A stretch of DNA of 64,000 nucleotides from Actinomycetaceae bacterium (GTDB taxonomy: Bacteria; Actinomycetota; Actinomycetes; Actinomycetales; Actinomycetaceae), in NCBI GenBank assembly GCA_030527545.1, contig JAUNAP010000002.1, positions 62,001-126,000 on the forward strand. The letters are read 5' to 3'. Shown piece by piece: positions 28,322 to 37,204 of the stretch. A model generated the notes under the pieces. That model saw only the letters and a program-made list of their open reading frames with translations. It was not told where the DNA came from and did no database searches. The stretch's first letter is position 1, and each line of letters opens with the position of its first letter. Position numbers and translations under genes: made by a program.

Positions 28322-31300
28322 ATGAAGCGTAGGCGATCGGTGCGGGCAATAGCCGCCCTCGCCCTGTGCGGCGTCGCGTTTGGTGGACTCACGAACGCCA
28401 TCGCCGAAGAGCTTGGTGCGGGGGGCTCGGACGAGAACAGTGCGACGGCGCAAGTCGTGTGCCCGGTTGTGGCGCGCACTGTCTATCGCTTTGTCGACGG
28501 CGATGAGACGGTGAGCGAGCAGGCGTTCTTGCCGGGGCAGGATCATGCCCTGGTCGATCCCGGCGTCCCCGTCCGCCCTCAAGACGAGCTCACCGCTTGG
28601 GCCTATGCAAACGAGGCGGGCGAGGCGACGGACGCGGTGCTTGATTGGAACGCGCCCGACGCATCGAAAGGCCGCGACGTCGACGGCGACCGCATCGTCA
28701 CGCTCGTCGCCGTGCCAGATGGCAGCCACGTTGTCCGTTTCCACAACACGGCGCAGGCGGACCACCCCGTCGTCCTCGATTCTCGTCGAGTCGATGACGG
28801 AGACCCCGCCGGCGAGGGACCGCGGGCACGACCCACGTCGACGACGCAGTATTTCTCCCACTGGTCGCTCAAAAACGGTGAGCCCTACGACGTAAAGAGG
28901 GAGCCCGTCACGCGGAATATCGACCTGTACGCCGTCTTTGCCGACGGACGCGAGGTGCGCTTCGATACCCACGGTGGCACCGCTGTCGAAGCGGATCACC
29001 TCAAGGCCGGCGAGCAGTTTAGCGCCAATCGCGTGGCGGCCCCGACGAAACCGGGATACGACTTCGCCTACTGGTCGACCAGCCCCGACGGGCCGGAATT
29101 CACGCCCGATCAGACCCCCGATCACAGTTTTGTCCTCCACGCCGTGTGGACTCCGCGGAAGGACACGAAATACCGCGTCGTCCACTGGAAAGAGACCCTC
29201 GACGGCACCTACGTCATCGCCGACACCGAGGAGTTGGCGGGAACGACGGAGGCGGAGGCTATCGGCACGCCGAAGCGCATCACCGAGGCGACTCTGCCCT
29301 ACTACAAGGACAACCCGCTCCCCCTGGCCAATGATCTTCTCCGGCGAGGTTTCGACACGGGCGACGAATCGAGGACCTTCGATTACATCTACGACGAGGA
29401 GCATTCGCAGCAGGAACGTCCCCTCATCGACGGCGAGGGAACGACGGTCAAGAACCTCTACTACAAGCGCCCCCGCGTGAAGGTTACCTTCGCGACCCCC
29501 GTTATCCCGCGGGTCCGATGGGGGAAGGTCTGCTACAGGGGCGGCGCCCAAGGTGACATTCGCCATAGGGTGAGTCTCCAGATGGCTCCCGACGAGGACA
29601 CGGGGGAGCTGTGCGGCTGGGACGCCATCATTCTGCCCAAGTTCGAACAGCTCGGATACGACAATATTGTGGCCAATCTAGCCTGGGACACTGAGAGCGG
29701 AAACCCGGACGACTACTGGTCCGACGAAAAATATGAGGAATTTTCTGACGCGGCAAACGAGGTGGCCGATCAGATCAATAACCTTCCGCCCTTCGTCATG
29801 GAGTTCGACGACGTCGTCGCGGGCGCCGATATGGTGCCCTACGAGGAACGCTTCGACAAGGCCTTCCGCGAGCACGTCTACCACCTGTCGGCAGGCGAGA
29901 AGGACTACACGATCACGGGAGGGGAGCTGTGGGGCGACACCCGCTACCTCTACAACCTCAGCGCCAATAATGGTCGACTGACCTTCTTGTCTCCGGCCTC
30001 CCCCGTCGACAGCGTCTACGCCCGCATCTACTCGGACCCGGATATGAGGAAGTGGCAGAATAAGTGGATCCCCGGTGGCTATTTCGTCCACTACGTGGAG
30101 GTCGATCCGGATCACCCCGGCCCGACGAGGGGAATCGGGACGAAATTCACATCAGACGTCTACGACCCCGAGGGAGTCATCGGGGGCGACGTGCGTGTCC
30201 TCAAGAAGGATTTGCAGCCGCCCGGGGGCGACATGAGCTCCTATACGAGCCTCCGCAACGAGGACTGGCCCTCGATCCGCGGCTTCACCGTCGTGGAGAC
30301 GATCAGCACCGAAACGATATCCAGGCAGGAGCTGACGACGGACGGGTCGTGGCACAAGACCGTGCGCTACACCCGCAACAGCTACAACGTGACGATCGAG
30401 ACGAACGGCGGGCCCGCGCCTACCCAGACGCATCGGCTCAAGTTCGAACAGCCCCTGGACCAGGTCGACATCCCGGACTTCGTCGTGGGCGAAACCCGTC
30501 GCGAACGAGACGACGCGGTCTTCGCCGGCTGGTACAACAATCCCGAGTTCAGCGGGGATCCCGTCGAGGACTTCGGCGCCGAGCTGGTCCCCGACCACGA
30601 CTACATCCTCTACGCCAAGTGGGAGCCGCCGACCTACACCGTGCGCACGCACCAATGGACGGGAGGCGACACGACGGGAGCGGTCGAGCGTGAAGTCAAG
30701 AAGGTCTCGCTCGAGCTCGTCGACTCGACCGAGATCGAGCCGAGCGTGCCGGCGGGGATGGACCGCGAGAGGGACTTCGCCGGCTGGTACTACCTGGGTC
30801 CCAACGGTGAACATCTGCCCTTCAACCCGGCCACCCCGATTCGACGCGATTACGACCTCTACCCGGATTGGCCCAGCGACAGGGTTTCCGCCAAATACGG
30901 CGTCGCCGACGGGTCCGGTACCGCGCCGACCGACCCCGCGACCTACATCGTGGGTGCGCGTGTCATTGCTCAACCTGCTCCCGACGTGGAGCCCCCGGAG
31001 GGCATGGTCTTTGTCGGTTGGCGACCGCGTGGGTACAAGGACAATGCCGTCTTCCGGCCGGGAGAACCCTTCGTGCTCACGCAGGACCTCATCGACGCTC
31101 AAGGGCATTATCACCTCGACGCCGTCTACGGCCCCACACCGCCCGAGGCGAAGCTGACTTACTTCCCCAACGGCGGCGAAGGCGACCCGGTGGAGCAGAC
31201 GCACCCGAGTAACGCCAAGGTCACGGTGCACCCGGAGGGTACTTTCACCCGACCTGGGTACCGGTTCCTCGGCTGGTCGCATACTCCAGACGGTGACCCG

Positions 31301-31804
31301 ATCGGGTGTGGACCGGGAACGAACGTCATCGTTCCGAACGGCCACTCCCACCTCTATGCCGTGTGGTCGAAGGCCCCCATGGAAATAACCGTGCGCAAAA
31401 TCGGCCCCGATGGGCAGCTGGTCGACGGCGCAAGCTTCGACCTGGTCGACCCCTCCACCGGTGAGGTCATCGCCGATGCCGTAACGCCGCGTGACGAAGT
31501 CGGGACTTTCAGCGCGCGCGGGAAGGAGCTCACGTCCTACTGGCTTCGAGAAACGCGTGCACCTGAGGGCTTCGAACTCATGCCCGTTCCCGTGAGCTTC
31601 CACGTTATCGATGGCGAGATCGTCCTCGATAAGCCCGATGCGGCTCCGAACGTCGCCGTTGACGGGCTCGTCATGACCGTGAGCGATGTGCCTGCCGGGC
31701 GCCTTCCCGCAACCGGCGGTCCTGGACACTGGCCCTATCTCGTCGCCGGAGTCCTGCTGCTGGCGCTCGCGGGATATGCCCAGAGGCGAAAGGCGGTCGG
31801 CTAA
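28322..31804 (+). CDS. LPXTG-anchored surface protein with InlB-type repeats, probable pilus tip adhesin
   Basis: A 1160-residue secreted protein. It has a signal peptide (MKRRRSVRAIAALALCGVAFG, cleavage near residue 29) and several InlB/Flg_new-type beta-grasp repeats recognised by VRFDTHGG, FAYWSTSPDG, LHAVW, FAGWYYLGPNG and FLGWSHTPDG. A large unassigned region (about residues 390-690) follows the first repeats. A SpaA-like isopeptide domain starts near 1020 with ITVRKIGPDGQ and an E-box in WLRETRAPEGF. The cell-wall sorting signal is LPATG at 1128-1132, then a hydrophobic helix and RRKA. The order tip - shaft - class C sortase matches Actinomyces fimbrial operons (FimQ/FimP, FimB/FimA), so a tip adhesin role is inferred; the ligand is unknown. 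GGAG precedes the ATG. Confidence 0.85.
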   Translation: MKRRRSVRAIAALALCGVAFGGLTNAIAEELGAGGSDENSATAQVVCPVVARTVYRFVDGDETVSEQAFLPGQDHALVDPGVPVRPQDELTAWAYANEAGEATDAVLDWNAPDASKGRDVDGDRIVTLVAVPDGSHVVRFHNTAQADHPVVLDSRRVDDGDPAGEGPRARPTSTTQYFSHWSLKNGEPYDVKREPVTRNIDLYAVFADGREVRFDTHGGTAVEADHLKAGEQFSANRVAAPTKPGYDFAYWSTSPDGPEFTPDQTPDHSFVLHAVWTPRKDTKYRVVHWKETLDGTYVIADTEELAGTTEAEAIGTPKRITEATLPYYKDNPLPLANDLLRRGFDTGDESRTFDYIYDEEHSQQERPLIDGEGTTVKNLYYKRPRVKVTFATPVIPRVRWGKVCYRGGAQGDIRHRVSLQMAPDEDTGELCGWDAIILPKFEQLGYDNIVANLAWDTESGNPDDYWSDEKYEEFSDAANEVADQINNLPPFVMEFDDVVAGADMVPYEERFDKAFREHVYHLSAGEKDYTITGGELWGDTRYLYNLSANNGRLTFLSPASPVDSVYARIYSDPDMRKWQNKWIPGGYFVHYVEVDPDHPGPTRGIGTKFTSDVYDPEGVIGGDVRVLKKDLQPPGGDMSSYTSLRNEDWPSIRGFTVVETISTETISRQELTTDGSWHKTVRYTRNSYNVTIETNGGPAPTQTHRLKFEQPLDQVDIPDFVVGETRRERDDAVFAGWYNNPEFSGDPVEDFGAELVPDHDYILYAKWEPPTYTVRTHQWTGGDTTGAVEREVKKVSLELVDSTEIEPSVPAGMDRERDFAGWYYLGPNGEHLPFNPATPIRRDYDLYPDWPSDRVSAKYGVADGSGTAPTDPATYIVGARVIAQPAPDVEPPEGMVFVGWRPRGYKDNAVFRPGEPFVLTQDLIDAQGHYHLDAVYGPTPPEAKLTYFPNGGEGDPVEQTHPSNAKVTVHPEGTFTRPGYRFLGWSHTPDGDPIGCGPGTNVIVPNGHSHLYAVWSKAPMEITVRKIGPDGQLVDGASFDLVDPSTGEVIADAVTPRDEVGTFSARGKELTSYWLRETRAPEGFELMPVPVSFHVIDGEIVLDKPDAAPNVAVDGLVMTVSDVPAGRLPATGGPGHWPYLVAGVLLLALAGYAQRRKAVG

Positions 31805-31864
31805 GAAGAATCGCGATTGTCCTCTAAAACTTAAAGTGAAACATTTGCCTCAAAGGAGCACACT

Positions 31865-33394
31865 ATGAAGAAGCGAGTCGGTGGTTTCCTCGCCACCTTC
31901 CTCACTGCAGCGATCGCCGTGAGCGGCATCGCGGCGACGGCCAACGCTGCCGATGCCCCCGCGGACCCGGCAAGCACGATCACTCAGCCCGTCACCCTCA
32001 CCATTCATAAGCACACGACCCCGGCAGGGGAGGAGGGCAACGGCCTCGAAACGCAGGTTCCTGAGGGCGCGAAGCCCGTCGAGGGCGTCGAGTTCACGCT
32101 CTACAAAGTGCCTGGTGTGGATCTGACCACCAACGCCGGCTGGCAGGCGGCCGCTCGCTTGTCGGAGGAATTCAAGCAGAACAACGATATCGACGCGCTG
32201 TTCAAGGACGGCGGGAAAGACCAGGCCAAGGTGGCCGCGAAGGCGACCGGAGCCGATGGGACGGTAGTCTTCGCCGAAGCCGACAGGGTTGAGGTCGGTC
32301 TCTACCTCGTCGAGGAGACCGACACCGCCGGGGCCAAGGTTGACGGGGCCGCTACGGATGTCGTTCCCTCTCGTCCCTTCCTCGTCACGCTGCCGATGAC
32401 GCACCCGACCGAACGGGACAAGTGGAACTACAACGTCCACGTGTATCCGAAGAACACGCCGGTTAAGCCGGTGAAGACGGTTGCCGATGCCAACACCTAC
32501 GCTGTCGGCCAAGACGCCACCTACACGGTGACGACGAACGTCCCCCAGGATCGCGAACTCACGAAGTACGTCGTCATGGACAAGTTCGATCCGGCGCACC
32601 TGGAGTTTAAGGCCGTCGATTCGGTCAAGATCGGAGGCGTCGCGCTCGCTGAGAACACCGATTACACGGTGACCAACACCGACGCTCTCGTGAAGGTGGC
32701 TTTCACCGCCGAGGGGCTCAAGAAGCTCACGGCCACGCCTAACGCGCAGGTTGTCACGACTTTCGTTGCAACTGTGAAGGCGGTCCAAGAAACCGACGGG
32801 ACCATCACGAACACGGCCTACGTCGTGCCGTCGGATGAGTACTCCGAAGACCCCGACAATCCTGGCGACAAGACGCCGCCGGTTCCCTCCGATCCGGTGT
32901 ACTCGAAGTACGCCAAGATCGTCATCGATAAGCACAACGCGGCTGGCGCTAAGCTCGCCGGGGCCGAGTTCCAGATCTACACTTGCGCGGATTACGTCGG
33001 TCGCGAGAACGAGGCGACGCCCCTGACCGTTGGGGGAGAGCAGAAGTTCACGACGAACGAAGACGGTCAAGCCGTCATCGACGGTGTGCGGTGGTCCACC
33101 TTCGCCAACGGCAAGGAGGTTGCTAAGGGCGAGGATGGCTATGTCGAATACTGCCTCGTCGAGACAAAGGCTCCCGAGGGTTACGAGATCCTGTCCAAGC
33201 CCGTTGTCGTCGTCGTCGATGGCGACACCGTCAATGCCGGGGCGGTCGGCGTCGACGTGGAAAACGTCAAGCACAACGCCGGGTTCAAGCTGCCGTTGAC
33301 CGGTTCGAGCGCGGCAATCTTGCTGTGCGTGTGCGGTACGCTGCTCGTCGTGGGCGGCGCCGTCGTGCTGGCACGGAAGAAGACGCGCGCTTAG
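31865..33394 (+). CDS. Major (shaft) pilin, LPXTG-anchored, FimA/FimP/SpaA type
   Basis: A 509-residue precursor of the pilus backbone. It has a signal peptide ending in ATANA near residue 28. The pilin motif YPKN at residues 194-197 supplies the lysine (K196) used by the pilin-specific sortase. A CNA/isopeptide-forming domain pair follows, then an E-box LVETKAPEGYE (Glu about 433). The sorting signal is LPLTG at 476-480, followed by a hydrophobic helix and a KKTRA tail. Sortase joins the Thr of LPLTG of one subunit to the pilin-motif lysine of the next. AAAGGAG stands before the ATG. It is 60 bases downstream of the tip gene in a short AT-rich gap that could hold an extra promoter. Confidence 0.93.
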   Translation: MKKRVGGFLATFLTAAIAVSGIAATANAADAPADPASTITQPVTLTIHKHTTPAGEEGNGLETQVPEGAKPVEGVEFTLYKVPGVDLTTNAGWQAAARLSEEFKQNNDIDALFKDGGKDQAKVAAKATGADGTVVFAEADRVEVGLYLVEETDTAGAKVDGAATDVVPSRPFLVTLPMTHPTERDKWNYNVHVYPKNTPVKPVKTVADANTYAVGQDATYTVTTNVPQDRELTKYVVMDKFDPAHLEFKAVDSVKIGGVALAENTDYTVTNTDALVKVAFTAEGLKKLTATPNAQVVTTFVATVKAVQETDGTITNTAYVVPSDEYSEDPDNPGDKTPPVPSDPVYSKYAKIVIDKHNAAGAKLAGAEFQIYTCADYVGRENEATPLTVGGEQKFTTNEDGQAVIDGVRWSTFANGKEVAKGEDGYVEYCLVETKAPEGYEILSKPVVVVVDGDTVNAGAVGVDVENVKHNAGFKLPLTGSSAAILLCVCGTLLVVGGAVVLARKKTRA

Positions 33395-33408
33395 CAACAG
33401 AGGCGTGA

Positions 33409-33442
33409 CGACGGCGGGGAGACTGTGGTCTCCCCGCCGTCG
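33409..33442 (+). terminator. Hairpin between pilin and sortase genes (attenuator candidate)
   Basis: Perfect 15-bp stem (CGACGGCGGGGAGAC with its complement) and a 4-base loop TGTG, no T-tract, ending 33 bases before the sortase start. Such a structure would let many pilin transcripts stop while some continue into the sortase gene. Confidence 0.75.
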
Positions 33443-33475
33443 CGCTCATCGAGCCGAGAAGAGAGGCCGCAGAAA

Positions 33476-34348
33476 GTGAATGCAACCGAGGGTCGCGCCG
33501 GGTACAGACGCCGGGTGTGGGCATGGATCCGCCGCAACGGGGGGCTGTTGTGTCTCTTGGCTGGCATCGCGGTGCTCGCCTATCCTGTCGCGGCGACGAT
33601 GTGGAATAACCACGCGTACAACGACGCTGCGAATAGGCAACTCGCCCACGTTTCACGGGTCTCTCGAGCCGATCGCGACGACGCGATCAGCCGTGCCCAG
33701 GCATATAACGAAGAACCGGCGCGCGGGCCCATTCTCGATCCCTGGGTGGAGCATTACGTGCCCGATACCAAGGAGTGGAAGGAGTATGCCTCGCAGCTCG
33801 ATTTTGGCGAGGGAGAAAACGCCGCGTGGGGGAGTGTTGTTATTCCAAAGATTCACGTCAATCTCCCCATCTATCGCGGAACCTCGGATGCGGTCCTAGC
33901 AAAGGGCGTGGGTCATCTCTTTGGCTCCTCACTACCCGTCGGCGGCGCATCAACTCACGCCGTTCTCACGGCGCATTCGGGACTAGGTACCGCGACGATG
34001 TTTGACGATCTGCCTCGATTGGCTGCTGGTGATGCGTTTTATCTCAACGTTGCGGGTCGACGCATGAAGTACGTTGTCGCCTCGACGGAGGTTGTTGAGC
34101 CGACGGAGGTCGACAATCTGCGGGTTCGTGCGGGCGAGGATCGCGTGACCCTGGTGACGTGCACCCCCTACGGAGTGAACACGCATCGCTTGTTTGTTCA
34201 CGGGGTGAGGGCGCCGTTGGAGCAGGACGATCGCGCGGACGTGAACACGGTGACGCCGCTGTGGCACAACTGGATGCTCTGGCCTCTCCTCGTCATCGCG
34301 GCGGGTGTGGGTGTGGGCGCCTATGTCGCGTGGAGGCGTCGCCGCTAG
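33476..34348 (+). CDS. srtC: Class C (pilin-specific) sortase
   Basis: A 290-residue membrane-bound transpeptidase that polymerises pilin. It has an N-terminal transmembrane helix (LLCLLAGIAVLAYPVAATMW) and a lid segment with the class C motif DPW in GPILDPWVEHYVPD. The catalytic triad is His167 (TAHSG), Cys229 (VTCTPYG) and Arg238 (THRLFVHG). A C-terminal second helix (LLVIAAGVGVGAYVAW) with a basic tail is typical of class C enzymes. I use GTG 33476 with GAGAGG upstream; the open frame from 33425 would run through the hairpin. It is the third gene of the pilus operon. Confidence 0.93.
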   Translation: MNATEGRAGYRRRVWAWIRRNGGLLCLLAGIAVLAYPVAATMWNNHAYNDAANRQLAHVSRVSRADRDDAISRAQAYNEEPARGPILDPWVEHYVPDTKEWKEYASQLDFGEGENAAWGSVVIPKIHVNLPIYRGTSDAVLAKGVGHLFGSSLPVGGASTHAVLTAHSGLGTATMFDDLPRLAAGDAFYLNVAGRRMKYVVASTEVVEPTEVDNLRVRAGEDRVTLVTCTPYGVNTHRLFVHGVRAPLEQDDRADVNTVTPLWHNWMLWPLLVIAAGVGVGAYVAWRRRR

Positions 34349-34428
34349 GGTGCTTATGTGGGACCTTGGGGCCGAATCTGGGCCTTAAGTGCTGGTCGCG
34401 AACGGGCATTCCCATCCAATCTTCGTTA

Positions 34429-34442
34429 TTTGTCCTGACAAA
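34429..34442. promoter_or_regulatory. Inverted repeat upstream of the alcohol dehydrogenase gene
   Basis: TTTGTC-CT-GACAAA is a perfect 6+6 palindrome 69 bases before the start of the dehydrogenase gene. It is a possible regulator site. It shares the GACAAAG half with the inositol operator described elsewhere, but not its context. Confidence 0.35.
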
Positions 34443-34510
34443 GAGTGTTTCTGGTCGCTAGTGTCGCTCCTGTCAGCCCATCCCACGACGGCACACATCA
34501 AGGAGACACG

Positions 34511-35635
34511 ATGAGCGATCTCATGCGAGCAGCGGTTTTGCGCGACACGACGACGGGCCTGGCCGTCGAGGAAATTCCGATCCCGAAACCCCGAGCGGGC
34601 GAAGCACTCGTCAAGGTTTCTGCGTGCGGCATGTGCCATTCGGACCTTCACGTCATCGGAGGTGCCATCGCCTTTCCGCTCCCGGCCGTCGTCGGTCACG
34701 AGATCGCGGGTGAGGTCGTCGAGCTTGGTCCACACACGGATCACTGCGGGCTGCGCGTCGGCGACACGGTTGCCGGCGGCTTCCTTATGCCGTGCGGCCA
34801 GTGTGCGGCGTGTGCGCGAGGGCGCGACGACCTGTGCGATCCCTTCTTCTCGCTCAACCGCCTCAAGGGTCTCCTCTACGACGGCACGACCCGTTTGGCG
34901 AGCGCCGAAGGAGAACCCATCGCCATGTACTCGATGGGCGGACTCGCCGAATACTGCGTCGTGCCCGTGACGGCCCTCGCCCCCACTCCTGCCGCGATCG
35001 ATCCCAAGGCCGGATCGATCCTCGGGTGCGCCGCGCTGACGGCGTATGGGGCGGTGCGTCGGGGGGCCGACCTGCGTCACGGGGAGACCTGCGCCGTCGT
35101 TGCGACGGGAGGCGTCGGTTCCTCCATCATTTCGCTCGCGCGTTCTTTCGGCGCGGCGTGCGTCATCGCTATCGACGTCGACGATGCCAAGCTGGCGGCC
35201 GCGCGGGATCTTGGAGCCACGCACACGATCAATTCCACGCGCGTGGACAGCCTCCGCGACGCGGTCGTCGCCATCACCGGTGGCACGGGAGTCGACGTGG
35301 CGTTCGAGGCCCTCGGCCAGCCGGCCACGTGGACGAGCGCGCTCGACGTCCTCGCCGACGGGGGACGCATGGTGCCCATCGGTTTGGGTGCCGGCGTGCA
35401 GACCGCGCCCGTCGAGATCAACCGTCTCGTCCGCAGGTCGCAGTCGATCCTCGGCTCCTACGGCGCGCACACGCGCGAGGATCTGCCCGAGGTCGTTCGA
35501 CTAGCCGCCGAGGGCACGATCCGCTACGCCGACGTCGTCACGCGTCGCTTCGGGCTCGAGGACGTCAATGAGGGCTACGCCGAACTGCGGGCGGGCAGGA
35601 TCGTCGGCCGGGGCATCATCGATATGAGCAAGTGA
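34511..35635 (+). CDS. Zinc-dependent alcohol dehydrogenase (MDR superfamily)
   Basis: A 374-residue medium-chain dehydrogenase. Catalytic zinc ligands lie in CGMCHSDLH (Cys near residue 42) and GHEIAGEV (His-Glu near 68). The four structural-zinc cysteines lie in CGQCAACARGRDDLC near 98-112, and the cofactor-binding glycines in ATGGVGSSIISLA near 200. The substrate is unknown; the sequence between the zinc sites and the RVYD-type region does not point to a named enzyme. AGGAG precedes ATG 34511; an upstream in-frame extension from 34445 lacks a good ribosome site. It is followed by a terminator. Confidence 0.88.
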   Translation: MSDLMRAAVLRDTTTGLAVEEIPIPKPRAGEALVKVSACGMCHSDLHVIGGAIAFPLPAVVGHEIAGEVVELGPHTDHCGLRVGDTVAGGFLMPCGQCAACARGRDDLCDPFFSLNRLKGLLYDGTTRLASAEGEPIAMYSMGGLAEYCVVPVTALAPTPAAIDPKAGSILGCAALTAYGAVRRGADLRHGETCAVVATGGVGSSIISLARSFGAACVIAIDVDDAKLAAARDLGATHTINSTRVDSLRDAVVAITGGTGVDVAFEALGQPATWTSALDVLADGGRMVPIGLGAGVQTAPVEINRLVRRSQSILGSYGAHTREDLPEVVRLAAEGTIRYADVVTRRFGLEDVNEGYAELRAGRIVGRGIIDMSK

Positions 35636-35653
35636 GCGAGTCCACGAGCCAGC

Positions 35654-35680
35654 TGGGGCCCGCCTGTGCGGCGGGCCCCA
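35654..35680 (+). terminator. Hairpin terminator after the alcohol dehydrogenase gene
   Basis: TGGGGCCCGCC / GGCGGGCCCCA, 11-bp perfect stem with a 5-base loop, 18 bases after the stop. Confidence 0.75.
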
Positions 35681-35790
35681 CCGTTGACCGCGACTGGCCG
35701 ACGTGTAAGCGTGAGGCTCGCTACAGGAAGTGAAGGTTCAGCCTGCTTGACCTGCCGCTAACGCGCGCCCACCGCCACTTCATCAGAATG

Positions 35791-35832
35791 TTCGGACAAA
35801 GTCTTGAAAGTGGGGGCGCTGCCTGTTAGGTT
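35791..35832 (+). promoter_or_regulatory. Promoter with inositol-regulon operator (site A)
   Basis: The operator TTCGGACAAAGTCTTGA (35791-35807) runs into a -35 box TTGAAA (35804-35809), a 17-base spacer and a -10 box TAGGTT (35827-35832). A repressor bound here would block the -35 region. The same 17-mer occurs exactly at 46744-46760 on the other strand and with two or three changes at two more promoters. Confidence 0.75.
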
Positions 35833-35882
35833 AGCGACTATGTCCGGCAGCGATGCCCCGCGAAGCGAAGGAGCCGAACACT

Positions 35883-37076
35883 ATGACACGTACGATTGGC
35901 GTTGGCGTCATCTCACTCGGATGGATGGGCCGGCTACACACTCGCGCCTACCGCGCCCTCAAGGAGCGTTTCCCCGAGATCGACGCGGACATCCGCCTTG
36001 TTTCCTGCTGCGACCCCATCGAAGATAACCAACGGCAGGCGACGGAGGTCCTCGGCTTTGAGCGCGCTTGCGCCGACTATCACGACGTCATCAACGACCC
36101 CGACGTCGACGTCGTCTCCATTTGTTCGCCGAACTTCCTTCACCACCCGATCGCCATGGCCGCAATCGAAGCGGGCAAGCCGTTTTGGATCGAAAAGCCC
36201 ATGGGCGTCTCCGCTGCCCAATCACGCGACATCGCCGAAGGTGCCGACGCCAAGGGGCTGACGACCTCCGTCGGCTTCAACTACCGCCACACCCCGGCCA
36301 TCCAGTACGCGCGCCAGCTCATTGCCGACGGCAAACTCGGACGCATCACGAATGCGCGCGTGTGGCTCATTGCCGACTACGCCTCCGACCCCAACGGCCC
36401 CCTCACATGGCGCTACGAGAACGAACGCGCCGGCGCCGGCGTCATCCTCGACCTCATGGGACACGGAGAGGACCTGCTTCAATACGTCCTTCGCGATCGC
36501 ATCACCTCGGTTACGGCCCTCACCGACACGTTCATTAAGGAACGTCCCATTCCCCTCAAAGCCGGCGTCGGCCACACAGGGTGGGAGGTCTCCGACGAAC
36601 GTGGTCCGGTCGGCAACGACGACTACGTGTCGATCCTCGCTAAGCTCGAGTCCGGTGCCGTCGCCACCCTCGAGTCGTGCCGCGTCTCGGTCGGTCCGCG
36701 CGCCGAGTACATCATCGAGGTGTACGGCACCGAGGGATCTATTCGGTGGAACTTCGAAGACCTCAACCATATCGACGTATGCATCGGGCGTGACAACGGC
36801 GCCCTCCAAGGCTACGTGCGCGCAATGGCAGGCCCCGACTTCCCCGACTTTATGCGCTTCCAGCCTGGCGCGGGCACGTCGATGGGATTCGACGACATGA
36901 AGGTCATCGAAGCCTCCCTCTTCATCAAGGGTGTCCTCGACGGCGCTCAGTACGGCCCCTCCGCAGCTGACGGATGGAACACGGCCGAGGTCGACGATGC
37001 CGTCATCGCCTCCGCCGCCGACGGTTCCTGGCACGATGTCGCCCCCGTGAGCGGACGCGTCACCTACAACGTCTAA
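35883..37076 (+). CDS. Gfo/Idh/MocA-family oxidoreductase, probable second inositol dehydrogenase
   Basis: A 397-residue NAD(P)-dependent sugar dehydrogenase. The Rossmann start VGVISLGWMGRLHTRAYRAL has a modified glycine motif. CSPNFLHHPIAMAAIEAGKPFWIEKPMG contains the family EKP with the catalytic lysine, and GFNYRHTPAIQYAR follows. The C-terminal half is the MocA beta-sheet domain. Because its promoter carries the same operator as the iol genes and an IolT-like transporter follows, oxidation of an inositol isomer or a related polyol is likely. The exact substrate (myo-, scyllo- or D-chiro-inositol) is open. ATG 35883 has AAGGAG nine bases upstream; a start at 35853 is less likely. Confidence 0.82.
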   Translation: MTRTIGVGVISLGWMGRLHTRAYRALKERFPEIDADIRLVSCCDPIEDNQRQATEVLGFERACADYHDVINDPDVDVVSICSPNFLHHPIAMAAIEAGKPFWIEKPMGVSAAQSRDIAEGADAKGLTTSVGFNYRHTPAIQYARQLIADGKLGRITNARVWLIADYASDPNGPLTWRYENERAGAGVILDLMGHGEDLLQYVLRDRITSVTALTDTFIKERPIPLKAGVGHTGWEVSDERGPVGNDDYVSILAKLESGAVATLESCRVSVGPRAEYIIEVYGTEGSIRWNFEDLNHIDVCIGRDNGALQGYVRAMAGPDFPDFMRFQPGAGTSMGFDDMKVIEASLFIKGVLDGAQYGPSAADGWNTAEVDDAVIASAADGSWHDVAPVSGRVTYNV

Positions 37077-37086
37077 AACGACACGA

Positions 37087-37113
37087 CGCCGGGCGGGCCG
37101 ACCTCGCCCGGCG
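37087..37113 (+). terminator. Hairpin between the dehydrogenase and the transporter genes
   Basis: CGCCGGGCG / CGCCCGGCG, 9-bp stem with a 9-base loop. There is no operator or obvious promoter between it and the transporter gene, so it probably causes only partial termination within one operon. Confidence 0.5.
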
Positions 37114-37204
37114 CTGAGGGCGAGACGACGTCGCCTCGCCCACCCCACGAGGGAACGTGGCCTCAACGAACGAGGCCACCACTACCAGAAATGGAGCACA
37201 CCAC

